Position numbers and translations under genes: made by a program. From a virus: a DNA stretch of 41,995 bases. The DNA lies in IMG/VR virus record IMGVR_UViG_3300045453_000086, positions 1 to 41,995 of that record. One strand, written 5' to 3'. Positions 7,966-13,957 of this stretch are shown here, piece after piece. Position 1 is the first letter of the stretch, and each line of letters starts with the position of its first letter. The notes beneath the pieces were generated by a model. The model worked only from the letters and a program-made list of their open reading frames with translations, was not told the DNA's origin and searched no databases.

Positions 7966-8231
7966 TGGCCGGCCTCCGGCCGGCCGGTGAGCGACAGGTG
8001 CTGCGCAGCAGCACCGAGAGCGTCGACGGGTTGTCGACGCCGCGCGGCGTCGCTCGCGTCCATCGCGGCCAAGGTGGCGCGGATTGAGGCGGCGCGCTGC
8101 TGGACCCTCTTCCTGACCGGCTTCTGGTAGCTCGGGATCACCGATAGCGCGGCCTCGAGATCTTCGGCCGCGCCCTCCAGGTGCGCCATGAGGGCGCCGC
8201 TTCGGCGGGCGTGGTCGATCGGCGCACTCAC
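7962..8231 (-). CDS. Hypothetical helical protein, GTG start
   Basis: 89 residues, helical (GAAEDLEAALSVIPSYQKPV, RKRVQQRAASIRATLAAM). The last 20 residues are encoded by repeat R2 (7967-8030), so the C-terminus appears to have been replaced or extended by repeat insertion. GTG at 8231 forms a GTGA overlap with the upstream stop. Function unknown. Confidence 0.6.
   Translation of the reverse strand: MSAPIDHARRSGALMAHLEGAAEDLEAALSVIPSYQKPVRKRVQQRAASIRATLAAMDASDAARRRQPVDALGAAAQHLSLTGRPEAGQ
7967..8030 (-). repeat. Two-hairpin mosaic repeat, copy R2
   Basis: Minus-strand order: CGACGCTCTC, stem GGTGCTGC/GCAGCACC (7997-8004 with 8008-8015), CTGTCGCTCACC, then hairpin 2 GGCCGGCC-GGA-GGCCGGCC (7967-7985). 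It is nearly identical to R9 over its first 46 bases. It ends one base before the ATG at 7965 and its loop supplies the Shine-Dalgarno sequence. Confidence 0.85.
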
Positions 8232-8563
8232 GACTTCCGCCCCAGCAGCGCGGCGACGCTCGCCGCGACCAGGCCGGCATCGGCGCCCAGCGCCGAGGCC
8301 TCGAGCGCTTCGGCGGCGCGGTTGCCGTCCAGCGCTTCCTCGAGCCGGTCGGCCGCGAGTCGCAGCGCGCGCATGGCGTGCCGGCATCGCTCGCGGTCGG
8401 CGAGGGTCAGCGTCTGGCCCTGGTCGACCTGCGTCGAGGGGAAGAGCAGGCGGGCGGGCGGGGTGCGAACGGCGTTCGCAGGCGGGCCGTCGGCCCGCCG
8501 GGGAGCGACAGCTTCCGGCACCGCCGGAAGCGAGAGCGTCGACGGCTGCTGCTGCGCGCTCAT
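8228..8563 (-). CDS. Hypothetical protein with repeat-encoded N-terminal region
   Basis: 111 residues. Residues about 7-33 (within PSTLSLPAVPEAV through NAVRTPP) are encoded entirely by repeat R3 and the adjacent 15-bp palindrome. The remaining part is helical (ADRERCRHAMRALRLAADRL; EALEASALGADAGLVAASVA). The frame is preserved across about 80 bp of repeat. The stop codon overlaps the next gene and the start shares one base with the upstream stop. Function unknown. Confidence 0.65.
   Translation of the reverse strand: MSAQQQPSTLSLPAVPEAVAPRRADGPPANAVRTPPARLLFPSTQVDQGQTLTLADRERCRHAMRALRLAADRLEEALDGNRAAEALEASALGADAGLVAASVAALLGRKS
8465..8479 (+). repeat. 15-bp palindrome copy b, in coding sequence
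   Basis: GCGAACGGCGTTCGC, translated in the antisense gene 8228-8563, immediately next to repeat R3. Confidence 0.85.
8481..8545 (-). repeat. Two-hairpin mosaic repeat, copy R3
   Basis: Minus-strand order: CCGTCGACGCTCTCG, stem CTTCCGGC/GCCGGAAG (8512-8519 with 8523-8530), CTGTCGCTCC, then hairpin 2 GGCGGGCC-GAC-GGCCCGCC (8481-8499). It lies wholly inside a reading frame. Confidence 0.85.
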
Positions 8564-8874
8564 CACGCCACCATCCGGTCGAGGCGGGCGATGCGAGCCG
8601 CTTCGTCGCGGTGATCCTCGATCTGCCGGCGCGTGAAGCCGGCCTGCTCGAGCTCGTCGCGCGTCACCCGGCCGTTGGCGGCCATGAGGCTCGCCATGGT
8701 CTGCGCCATGCGCGCCCGCGTGAGCGTCGCGGGCTCGGGTTTCGGCAGGGTCATGAACGGCGCCAGGCCGGCCGGCACGATCGGGCGAAGCGGCGTGCCG
8801 AAGATCTGGTCGATCAGATGGTCGCGGCGGGCGGGGCTGAGGTCGAGGCCGACCAGGTCGTCGAGGGGGTGCAT
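8563..8874 (-). CDS. Hypothetical protein, first gene of the compact leftward operon
   Basis: 103 residues. Residues about 53-90 (LTRARMAQTMASLMAANGRV, TRDELEQAGFTRRQIEDHRD) look like a winged-helix or HTH segment, so a DNA-binding regulator is possible but unproven. Its ATG at 8874 faces the divergent gene at 8930 across 55 bp, which probably holds promoters for both. It shares one base with the following gene. Confidence 0.7.
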   Translation of the reverse strand: MHPLDDLVGLDLSPARRDHLIDQIFGTPLRPIVPAGLAPFMTLPKPEPATLTRARMAQTMASLMAANGRVTRDELEQAGFTRRQIEDHRDEAARIARLDRMVA

Positions 8875-8929
8875 TGTTGGGCTCCGGGTGGGAACGTGGC
8901 AGGCTCGGCCTTCCGGAACGGAGGAGCCG

Positions 8930-9178
8930 ATGGCGATGGACGAAGAGACGATCAGGGCGGCCGCCCCGGGAGTGGCGGCCTGGGCGATGCAGGGATTTCT
9001 GGTCGCGCGGCTGGTCGACCGGGAGCGGCTCACGCTGGAGGAGTTGACCCAGGTCATCGACGATGCCCTGGCGCAGATCGAGCGCCTCGACTCGGCCTCG
9101 CCGTCGCCGGTTTACCGGTTCGCCCGCGCGCTGCTGGAGCAGGAGATGAGGAGGCTGTCGGAATTTCGAGGATCTTGA
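8930..9178 (+). CDS. Hypothetical small acidic helical protein
   Basis: 82 residues beginning MAMDEETIRAAAPGVAAWAM and continuing with two amphipathic helices (LTLEELTQVIDDALAQIERL; ARALLEQEMRRLSEF). A clear GGAGGAG Shine-Dalgarno precedes the ATG at 8930. It runs against the direction of the surrounding genes and its 3' part overlaps the opposing frame 9054-9482. No family recognised. Confidence 0.7.
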   Translation: MAMDEETIRAAAPGVAAWAMQGFLVARLVDRERLTLEELTQVIDDALAQIERLDSASPSPVYRFARALLEQEMRRLSEFRGS

Positions 9179-9482
9179 GGTCCTGCTTCCGGCGAAACGC
9201 CGTAAAGGCCCCGGCAGAACGACGACCCGCCGGCGACAGCTTCGACCGCGGCCCGTCGACCGCTGGAGCCGGAGACGTCCTGAGCCAGGTCCGGAGAGAG
9301 GCCATGTGCGCCTTGCGGAAGGCGGCGGCGGCCTTGGCCGAGGCGCGTTCCTCGGCGCGCGACCGGCGCAGGCACGCATGCGCCTCGGGATGGCGGATCG
9401 CCAGGATGACGGCGCGCACGATCCGGGGATCGGCGAGCGCCTCGATCAGTTGTCGTTTGAATTCACGTCGGGCAGACGACAT
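9054..9482 (-). CDS. Possible early leftward gene, 3' end overlapping 8930-9178
   Basis: 142 residues. The N-terminal part (MSSARREFKRQLIEALADPR, IVRAVILAIRHPEA) looks like genuine protein. After residue about 110 the frame is antisense to 8930-9178 and looks non-native. Near residues 90-106 it reads FTAFRRKQDLKILEIPT, strikingly like residues 208-224 of the TerL of this same phage. It starts about 120 bp from the operators at 9605-9651 and would be the first gene of a pL-type transcript. It may be a truncated or fused relic. Confidence 0.4.
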   Translation of the reverse strand: MSSARREFKRQLIEALADPRIVRAVILAIRHPEAHACLRRSRAEERASAKAAAAFRKAHMASLRTWLRTSPAPAVDGPRSKLSPAGRRSAGAFTAFRRKQDLKILEIPTASSSPAPAARGRTGKPATARPSRGARSAPGHRR

Positions 9483-9599
9483 GCGCGGCTCCTGAGAGGG
9501 GAGCCGGCGCCCGGCCGACAAGACAGACAGTGGCGCCAGGGTGGTGGCGCGGGCCGGCCGGGCGGCCGGGCCGGCCCCGTGGGGAGGCCGGCGCGGGCA

Positions 9600-9628
9600 A
9601 GAATGGGTAAAAACTTACCCTCAGTCAA
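9600..9628 (-). promoter_or_regulatory. Candidate leftward promoter between operators
   Basis: On the minus strand TTGACT (9628-9623) is followed after 17 bases by CATTCT (9605-9600). The -35 is good and the -10 is weak. It lies between and across the two operator copies, as expected for a repressor-controlled pL. The placement is inference. Confidence 0.3.
9605..9620. promoter_or_regulatory. Operator, left cluster, copy 1
   Basis: GGGTAAAAACTTACCC: perfect 6-bp arms GGGTAA/TTACCC around AAAC. The same motif recurs at 9636 and, with changes, beside the repressor gene start at 10876-10939. Confidence 0.7.
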
Positions 9629-9635
9629 TAAGTGA

Positions 9636-9651
9636 GCGTAAAGATTTACCC
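9636..9651. promoter_or_regulatory. Operator, left cluster, copy 2
   Basis: GCGTAAAGATTTACCC: GTAAA/TTTAC arms with one outer mismatch against the copy at 9605. Centre-to-centre distance to that copy is 31 bp, about three helical turns. Confidence 0.65.
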
Positions 9652-9661
9652 ATCCCTAGCC

Positions 9662-9676
9662 GCGAACGGCGTTCGC
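9662..9676 (+). repeat. 15-bp palindrome copy c, intergenic
   Basis: GCGAACGGCGTTCGC, 10 bp beyond the left operator cluster and 21 bp before the 3' end of the DUF2846 gene. Confidence 0.85.
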
Positions 9677-9697
9677 GGTTGGCCGCCGGAAGCAGCT

Positions 9698-10141
9698 CTA
9701 TCGGATTTCCTGGGCGCGCTTGCCGCCCAGCACGGCCTTCTGGCCCTTGTCGGCGGCGACCTCGAAGACGGCGCAGCGTGGCGCCATGACGCCCATCCGC
9801 ATGGCCACCTCGACATAGCGGACCTCGCCGGCGGCGATCGCCACGATCTTCGAATCGGCCCCCTCTCCGGCGTTGCAGCGGATGTCGTACTGACCGGGCT
9901 CGACGTCGACGGCGAACCAGGTGTCGGCTGCCAGGGCGCCCAGCGCGCGCTGCCCCATGGTGACGTTGACGGTCATCGCCGCGCCGAAGATCGACTCGCG
10001 ATAGATGTAGAAGGCGGCCTTGCCGGCGGGTGGCTGACCGAAGCGCTTGCCCTCCGTGTCGAGATCTCCGGGCGCCATGGGAACTGATGCGCAGCCGGCG
10101 AGGGAGAGCAGGAGGACGGCGGCGAGCAGCGTGCGTGGCAT
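9698..10141 (-). CDS. DUF2846-type lipoprotein behind the repressor
   Basis: 147 residues with a textbook lipoprotein signal: hydrophobic TLLAAVLLLSLAGC with the lipobox LAGC (Cys17). The mature part matches the DUF2846 pattern (GKAAFYIYRES, then VDVEPGQYDIRC and a beta-rich C-terminus). The predicted location is the inner leaflet of the outer membrane. It starts 9 bp after the repressor stop on the same strand, so it should be expressed from the repressor promoter in the lysogen. That is the position of rexAB in lambda and suggests a lysogenic-conversion or exclusion function. The function itself is inferred. Confidence 0.85.
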   Translation of the reverse strand: MPRTLLAAVLLLSLAGCASVPMAPGDLDTEGKRFGQPPAGKAAFYIYRESIFGAAMTVNVTMGQRALGALAADTWFAVDVEPGQYDIRCNAGEGADSKIVAIAAGEVRYVEVAMRMGVMAPRCAVFEVAADKGQKAVLGGKRAQEIR

Positions 10142-10150
10142 GGCGTGTCC

Positions 10151-10864
10151 CTACTTCTTGCGACGGATCGGCGTATAGACGCCGATCACCAGGGCGACGA
10201 TGGCAACTTCCTCGTCATCGCGCGCCTTCTTGGGGTCGAGCTCGATCGGCTTCCACTTGTCGTCGGTGGAATCGGGGCTGAGCACGGTCACGCGACCGCG
10301 CCGGCTGATCAGCTTGGCCGTGACTTCCTTCAGGCCCGACTGCTGGCGCCGTCGCTCGAGGATCACCAGGTCGTCCTGCTGCGGCTCCACCGCGGCGATT
10401 CCGATATCGACGCAATGCAGCACGTTGCCGGGCGCGGCGATCCTGTTGATCGACGTGCCGCGCACGATCAGCCCGAACTGCGCCTCATAGGGATAGGCCG
10501 GGTGCGCCGAGATCGGGAACTGCTCGAAATCCTGCGGCGTGAGCTCGACGTCGATGTCCAGCCACTGGCCGGCGGCGACCTCGCCGCGCGTCGGGATGGC
10601 GGCGGTCGCCGGGACATCTTCCGCGCCGAACATCTCGGCCATCGTGACGGGGCGCTCCAGCAGCTCCGAGGCCGCGCGCACGAAGTTGCGCTGGGTGTCG
10701 GCGCGTTGCGACCGGGCGTTGCCATGGAGGAACTGCCGGGCGGCGGCGGGGGAGTGGCCGGCCTTCACCGACAGCTTCCGTCCGGACAGCCTGTCCTTGT
10801 GGGTCGCCATGAATTTGGCGAACGCCGCGCGCGCACGTTCGATGTCATCAACCATGACTAACAT
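10151..10864 (-). CDS. LexA-like phage repressor (S24 peptidase)
   Basis: 237 residues. An N-terminal HTH DNA-binding region (about 10-70; LSGRKLSVKAGHSPAAARQF) is followed by an S24 domain. This has an Ala98-Gly99 cleavage site in GEVAAGQWLD, a serine nucleophile at Ser138 in VRGTSIN and a lysine at Lys184 in EVTAKLI. It would hold the prophage silent and self-cleave on RecA activation. Three operator-like sites lie in the divergent gap before the Cro-like gene. A second ATG at 10855 is an equally possible start, giving 234 residues. Family assignment is firm; operator specificity is inferred. Confidence 0.93.
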   Translation of the reverse strand: MLVMVDDIERARAAFAKFMATHKDRLSGRKLSVKAGHSPAAARQFLHGNARSQRADTQRNFVRAASELLERPVTMAEMFGAEDVPATAAIPTRGEVAAGQWLDIDVELTPQDFEQFPISAHPAYPYEAQFGLIVRGTSINRIAAPGNVLHCVDIGIAAVEPQQDDLVILERRRQQSGLKEVTAKLISRRGRVTVLSPDSTDDKWKPIELDPKKARDDEEVAIVALVIGVYTPIRRKK

Positions 10865-10875
10865 ATTGATAGAGC

Positions 10876-10891
10876 GGATAAAATTTTGCCC
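10876..10891. promoter_or_regulatory. Operator-like site, right cluster, copy 1
   Basis: GGATAAAATTTTGCCC, 12 of 16 positions matching the operator at 9605. It sits just upstream of the repressor start and abuts the next site. Confidence 0.5.
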
Positions 10892-10907
10892 GAGTAAGGT
10901 TTCACCC
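10892..10907. promoter_or_regulatory. Operator-like site, right cluster, copy 2
   Basis: GAGTAAGGTTTCACCC, a degenerate form (GNGTAA-N4-TNACCC) placed end to end with the preceding site at exactly 16-bp period. Confidence 0.45.
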
Positions 10908-10923
10908 GCGCCGCCATTGACGT

Positions 10924-10939
10924 GGGTAAATTATTACGC
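10924..10939. promoter_or_regulatory. Operator, right cluster, copy 3
   Basis: GGGTAAATTATTACGC, the mirror form of the 9636 operator, 32 bp (two units) from the preceding site and 12 bp before the ATG of the Cro-like gene. Confidence 0.65.
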
Positions 10940-10951
10940 AATCCTCGTGGC

Positions 10952-11233
10952 ATGGACGACGATCTTCACCTCGATGCCGTGCTGGCCCGTCTCCGGGCGT
11001 TCCGGAAGGCGGCCGACCTCTCCCTGTCGGCCTTGGCCTTGGCGGCCGGTCTGTCGCGGGCGGCGCTGCGCGGCATGGACGATGCCGAATGGGCGCCGAC
11101 CAGCTCGACGATCCGGGCGGTCGAGCGGCTGATCCCAGCCGGTTGGGGAGAGGGCGAGGCGCTGTCCGAAGCCGTGCTGTCGGCGCTGCGCGCCGCACCC
11201 GCCGGCGCAGCAGCAACCATCGCAGCGGAATAG
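10952..11233 (+). CDS. Small HTH protein, Cro-like
   Basis: 93 residues. Residues about 10-60 form an XRE-type HTH (LARLRAFRKAADLSLSALAL, AAGLSRAALRGMDD, then TIRAVERLIP). It is transcribed away from the repressor, and the shared gap holds three operators. That fits Cro or a lytic-switch regulator. ATG at 10952 was chosen; a GTG at 10922 in the same frame would start inside the operator and is rejected. It is probably the first gene of the rightward early transcript. Confidence 0.75.
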   Translation: MDDDLHLDAVLARLRAFRKAADLSLSALALAAGLSRAALRGMDDAEWAPTSSTIRAVERLIPAGWGEGEALSEAVLSALRAAPAGAAATIAAE

Positions 11234-11296
11234 GGGGACCGGTCATGACGTCACGCGCCCTGCTCGTCCCGCCGATGCTGCTGCCGGCCCGCAAGG

Positions 11297-11527
11297 CTAA
11301 GGCTTCGGCGCGAACGGATCGTCCGGCATCGCGAAGCCCACGTCCTGCTGCATCGCCTTCAGCAGGTTCAGCAGGTACATCGCATCGAGGAACGGCATCT
11401 CGACCTCGTGCCATCCATTGCTACGGTCGGTGTACTGCAGCGACACTACGATCCGGGGAACGTCGAATCCGGCTGTTCGTGTCAGCCCCTGTATTCGACC
11501 CACGTCCGGCAGCTTGTTCACCGTCAT
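11297..11527 (-). CDS. Hypothetical small protein, antisense to the rightward operon
   Basis: 76 residues: beta-rich start (VPRIVVSLQYTDRSNGWHEV) then a helix (FLDAMYLLNLLKAMQQDVGF) and a Pro-rich tail. A good AGGAGAAG Shine-Dalgarno precedes the ATG at 11527. It lies on the strand opposite to its neighbours, between the Cro-like gene and 11610, so it is either lysogen-expressed or antisense to the early transcript. No family is recognised. Confidence 0.68.
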   Translation of the reverse strand: MTVNKLPDVGRIQGLTRTAGFDVPRIVVSLQYTDRSNGWHEVEMPFLDAMYLLNLLKAMQQDVGFAMPDDPFAPKP

Positions 11528-11609
11528 CGGCGCTTCTCCTGGTTGTGGACCTGCGAGTAGAGCGCGCGGCGCCGCGACCGGGCAAGCGCTCGCGCGGGCG
11601 GGCAGGGGC

Positions 11610-11894
11610 ATGAAGGAAACCATGACGCCCGACCATCCCACACCGCCGGCCGACCCGCAGGCAGAGCGCGCGGCCGAGTTTACGCCCGGCGCGCCAATCG
11701 ATGCGGCCAACGTCGTCGTGCTGAAGGATCGCCAGGGCACGGCGCGCTATCGCTGCGTCGGCTGCGGCGAAGACGTCGTCAGCTATCGGCACGACGGCCC
11801 GCCGGTCTGCGCCTGCTGCCGCGCGATGCCGGGCTGGCATCGCAATCCCGAGCTCGCGCGGATCCTGCACCACCAGCCGGGCGGTGCGGCGTGA
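11610..11894 (+). CDS. Small zinc-finger-like protein
   Basis: 94 residues. Cys pairs CVGC near 49 and CACC near 67, with His near 61, suggest a zinc-binding knuckle. The N-terminus is Pro/Glu-rich and probably disordered. Two starts are possible: ATG 11610, or ATG 11622, which has a better-placed AAGGA. The stop overlaps the next GTG by 4 bp. Family unknown. Confidence 0.6.
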   Translation: MKETMTPDHPTPPADPQAERAAEFTPGAPIDAANVVVLKDRQGTARYRCVGCGEDVVSYRHDGPPVCACCRAMPGWHRNPELARILHHQPGGAA

Positions 11895-12121
11895 AGCGGC
11901 GCGCGTTCCTCGCGGGTGCTGCAGGCCTCGCGGTAGTGCCTGCGGCCGCCGCGACGGCAGCGCCGCCCATTGTCAATGAGCCGACTTTCCGCACGGTCGA
12001 GCTGCCGTTCACGAGGAGCAGCGATCACGCCTGGCGTCTATGGCTCCTGCAGTTGCGGGAGCCGATCGGGAAGGCGGAACGTCTCTATGCCTTGGATGCG
12101 ACCGTCGAGGTCGGCCAATGA
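11891..12121 (+). CDS. Small exported protein with Tat-like signal
   Basis: 76 residues from a GTG start overlapping the previous stop (GTGA). The N-terminus, KRRAFLAGAAGLAVVPAAAA, has the twin-arginine RRAFL pattern, a hydrophobic core and an Ala-rich cleavage region before TAAPP. The mature part is about 48 residues (TVELPFTRSSDHAWRLWLLQ). It is an unusual product for a replication-proximal phage operon. It may act in the periplasm, but no family is recognised. Confidence 0.6.
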   Translation: MKRRAFLAGAAGLAVVPAAAATAAPPIVNEPTFRTVELPFTRSSDHAWRLWLLQLREPIGKAERLYALDATVEVGQ

Positions 12122-12339
12122 CCCGCCGCGCCTTCGACGCCGACTATCTGGTGCGCACCTTCGCGGGCGCGCCGACTCATGTCCGCCTCGATCGGGACGA
12201 GGCCGCTTCTAGGAGTCGAGCTTCGCAGGTCGCGGCTCTGCTCGGCGGTGTACCGGGCGTGCGCAATAGGTCCGGTGCGGGCACGGCTTCGAAGACGAAG
12301 CCTTCCGCCCGCCGGCGCTCCAAGAGGCGCGCCCGATGA
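12118..12339 (+). CDS. Hypothetical small basic protein
   Basis: 73 residues with an Arg/Lys/Ser-rich C-terminal tail (TKPSARRRSKRRAR) and a short helical middle (SRASQVAALLGGVPG). Coupled by 4-bp overlap to both neighbours. Its first 18 nucleotides are identical to those of the following gene (MTRRAF). Probably nucleic-acid binding; function unknown. Confidence 0.55.
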   Translation: MTRRAFDADYLVRTFAGAPTHVRLDRDEAASRSRASQVAALLGGVPGVRNRSGAGTASKTKPSARRRSKRRAR

Positions 12340-12812
12340 CCCGCCGCGCCTTCCAGCCGCAGAAGTCGATCGACCCCGAGCTGCCCAAGGCGGCGGTCCA
12401 GCGTCTGGTCGATCAGGCGGGCGGCGCCAAGCGCGCGGCGATCGTGATCGGGCGCGCGCCGTCGACCGTCTATGCCTACGCCGACCCGCAGGCATCCGAC
12501 GAAATGACCTATGCCCAGGTCGCGGCGCTGACCGGGCCGAAGACGCCGGCCGGCGCCGAGCATCTGGCCACGCTGGCGCATGGCGTCTTCCTGCCGATGC
12601 CGCCGGCCGACACCGAGATCGGCGAGCTCACGGCCGAGTCGATCGTGCAGCACGGCGACGCCGTCGCCGAGGTCGTGCGCGCCATGTGCGACGGCAAGAT
12701 GGGCGACGACGAACGCCCCGCCGCGATCGTCGAGATCGACGAAGCGATCCGCGCCCTGGTGCGCCTGCGCGCCGCGGTGTCGGGCAGGCCGCCCGGCGAC
12801 GGCGGCAGCTGA
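12336..12812 (+). CDS. HTH regulatory protein, CII-like candidate
   Basis: 158 residues. Residues about 25-60 (GGAKRAAIVIGRAPSTVYAY) form an HTH similar to phage regulatory proteins of the P2/P22 CII kind. A long helical C-terminal half (ELTAESIVQHGDAVAEVVRA; IVEIDEAIRALVRLRAAV) could mediate oligomerisation. Position in the early rightward operon downstream of the Cro-like gene matches cII. The exact role is inferred. Confidence 0.65.
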   Translation: MTRRAFQPQKSIDPELPKAAVQRLVDQAGGAKRAAIVIGRAPSTVYAYADPQASDEMTYAQVAALTGPKTPAGAEHLATLAHGVFLPMPPADTEIGELTAESIVQHGDAVAEVVRAMCDGKMGDDERPAAIVEIDEAIRALVRLRAAVSGRPPGDGGS

Positions 12813-12831
12813 GCCGGTGGAGCGGGGGAGC

Positions 12832-13500
12832 GTGACGGCACGGAACGAAACTTCGGCGAGGGGGCCGATGGCCGGGGCGACCCGGCCTCACCGCGCGCCC
12901 GTCCAGGCGGGAGTGCGGGCCAACGGCCCGCTCGGCCTGGGCGGGACGCGCGGCTTTTCCCGCGAAGAGCACGACCTGTATCCGACCGAACGGCCGATCG
13001 CCGAGACGCTGGTCAGGGCCGAACGCTTCGACGGCGGCGCCTGGGAATGCGCCTGCGGGCTCGGCGATCTCTCGCGCGTGCTGATCGCCGCCGGGGTCGA
13101 CACGGTGTCGACCGACCTGGTCGCGCGCGGCTACGGCCGCGGCGGCGTCGACTTCCTGAAGACGACGAAGCTGCGCCGGCCCAACGTCGTGACCAACCCG
13201 CCCTTCCATGCCTGGCTCGACTTCGCCCTGCACGCGCTGCGGCTCGGCGCCGCCAAGGTCGCGCTGCTGGGCCGCGTGCTCACGGTCGAGGATTGGCAGG
13301 GCCGGGCCGAGTTCTTCCGGCAGACCCGGCTGTCGCGCATCATTGTCGCCGGCCGCGGCACGAAGATGCGGGCGCACGGCAGCCGCGACAAGGGCTTCAA
13401 GGGAACGATCGCCTACGCCTGGTATGTCTGGGACCGCTTCTCGCGCTGGCACGGCGGGCCGATCCTGCACTGGCCGCATCCCGGCATGGTGCCGGCGTGA
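12832..13500 (+). CDS. SAM-dependent DNA methyltransferase, N6-adenine type
   Basis: 222 residues from GTG 12832 (preceded by GGGGGAG); ATG 12868 is the alternative. Motif I is ECACGLGDLSRVL and motif IV is TNPPFHAWL, the NPPF form typical of N6-adenine methylases. DLYPTERPIAETL upstream is the usual lead-in. No separate target-recognition domain or restriction partner is present, so it is probably an orphan methylase modifying phage DNA. Its target is not deducible. The putative origin at 18519 contains clustered GANTC sites, which makes GANTC worth testing. Confidence 0.8.
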   Translation: MTARNETSARGPMAGATRPHRAPVQAGVRANGPLGLGGTRGFSREEHDLYPTERPIAETLVRAERFDGGAWECACGLGDLSRVLIAAGVDTVSTDLVARGYGRGGVDFLKTTKLRRPNVVTNPPFHAWLDFALHALRLGAAKVALLGRVLTVEDWQGRAEFFRQTRLSRIIVAGRGTKMRAHGSRDKGFKGTIAYAWYVWDRFSRWHGGPILHWPHPGMVPA

Positions 13501-13859
13501 GCGATCTGGCCACGATCCACCGGTTGGCGCCGGCATCGGCCAGGCCCAACAGCAAGGTCGCGCGCAAGGCGGCGACGATCGCGGCGATGATAAAGGCCGT
13601 GAGGGATCTCGCGCGGCGCGGCCAGTACCGGCCGGCCGCGGCCGAGCTCATCGCGACCGCAAGCGTTGCCCGCAGCGAGCCGGCGCGGCTCTTCGGATCC
13701 ACCGAAGGCCTGGCGCAGCATGTGGCGCGACACTATGCGGCCGACGTCGTCGACACGCTGCAGCTGACCGACAAGGCCCGCGCCGCGCTCAGCGATCGCG
13801 ACGTGAGGACGATCGCCATGGCGGTCCTGGGCGGGCGTCGCCTCGAGGCGGGGCAATGA
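13497..13859 (+). CDS. TetR-fold HTH protein
   Basis: 120 residues, GTG start overlapping the methylase stop (GTGA). Residues about 25-75 fit the TetR N-terminal pattern: AAMIKAVRDLARRGQYRPAA, ELIATASVARSEPARLFGST, EGLAQHVARHY. This aligns with the TetR helices ending in FGSKEAL. It lacks the usual long ligand domain (TetR is about 200), having only about 45 residues after the HTH. It is a candidate reader of one of the palindromes in this prophage, but that is speculation. Confidence 0.65.
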   Translation: MSDLATIHRLAPASARPNSKVARKAATIAAMIKAVRDLARRGQYRPAAAELIATASVARSEPARLFGSTEGLAQHVARHYAADVVDTLQLTDKARAALSDRDVRTIAMAVLGGRRLEAGQ

Positions 13860-13954
13860 AGGCCCGCGTACCCTTTCTGCACCGGGCGGGCTTCCGGTGC
13901 TGGTTACAGCACCTGCCGCCCGCCGGCCTTCACGACTGCGAGGCGCAGTCGTGA
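13856..13954 (+). CDS. 32-residue ORF running through repeat R4
   Basis: ATGA overlap with the previous gene, 32 codons, and a stop overlapping the primase GTG. Most of the frame is repeat R4, so its product (MKARVPFLHRAGFRCWLQHL and 12 more) may be only a translational bridge created when R4 inserted, keeping ribosomes coupled into the primase gene. Confidence 0.35.
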   Translation: MKARVPFLHRAGFRCWLQHLPPAGLHDCEAQS

Positions 13955-13957
13955 AGG
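13885..13957 (+). repeat. Two-hairpin mosaic repeat, copy R4
   Basis: Outer GGCGGGC/GCCCGCC (13885-13891 with 13918-13924), inner GGTGCTG/CAGCACC (13896-13902 with 13907-13913). The constant CTGCCGCCCGCCGG block follows, then hairpin 2: CCTTCACGACTGCG-AGG-CGCAGTCGTGAAGG (13927-13957), a perfect 14-bp stem. The primase GTG at 13951 lies inside the 3' arm and GAGG is at the loop. Confidence 0.88.

Noticed and set aside
12832-13500. A restriction-modification system
   Set aside because: Only a methyltransferase is seen. No neighbouring gene resembles a restriction enzyme or specificity subunit.
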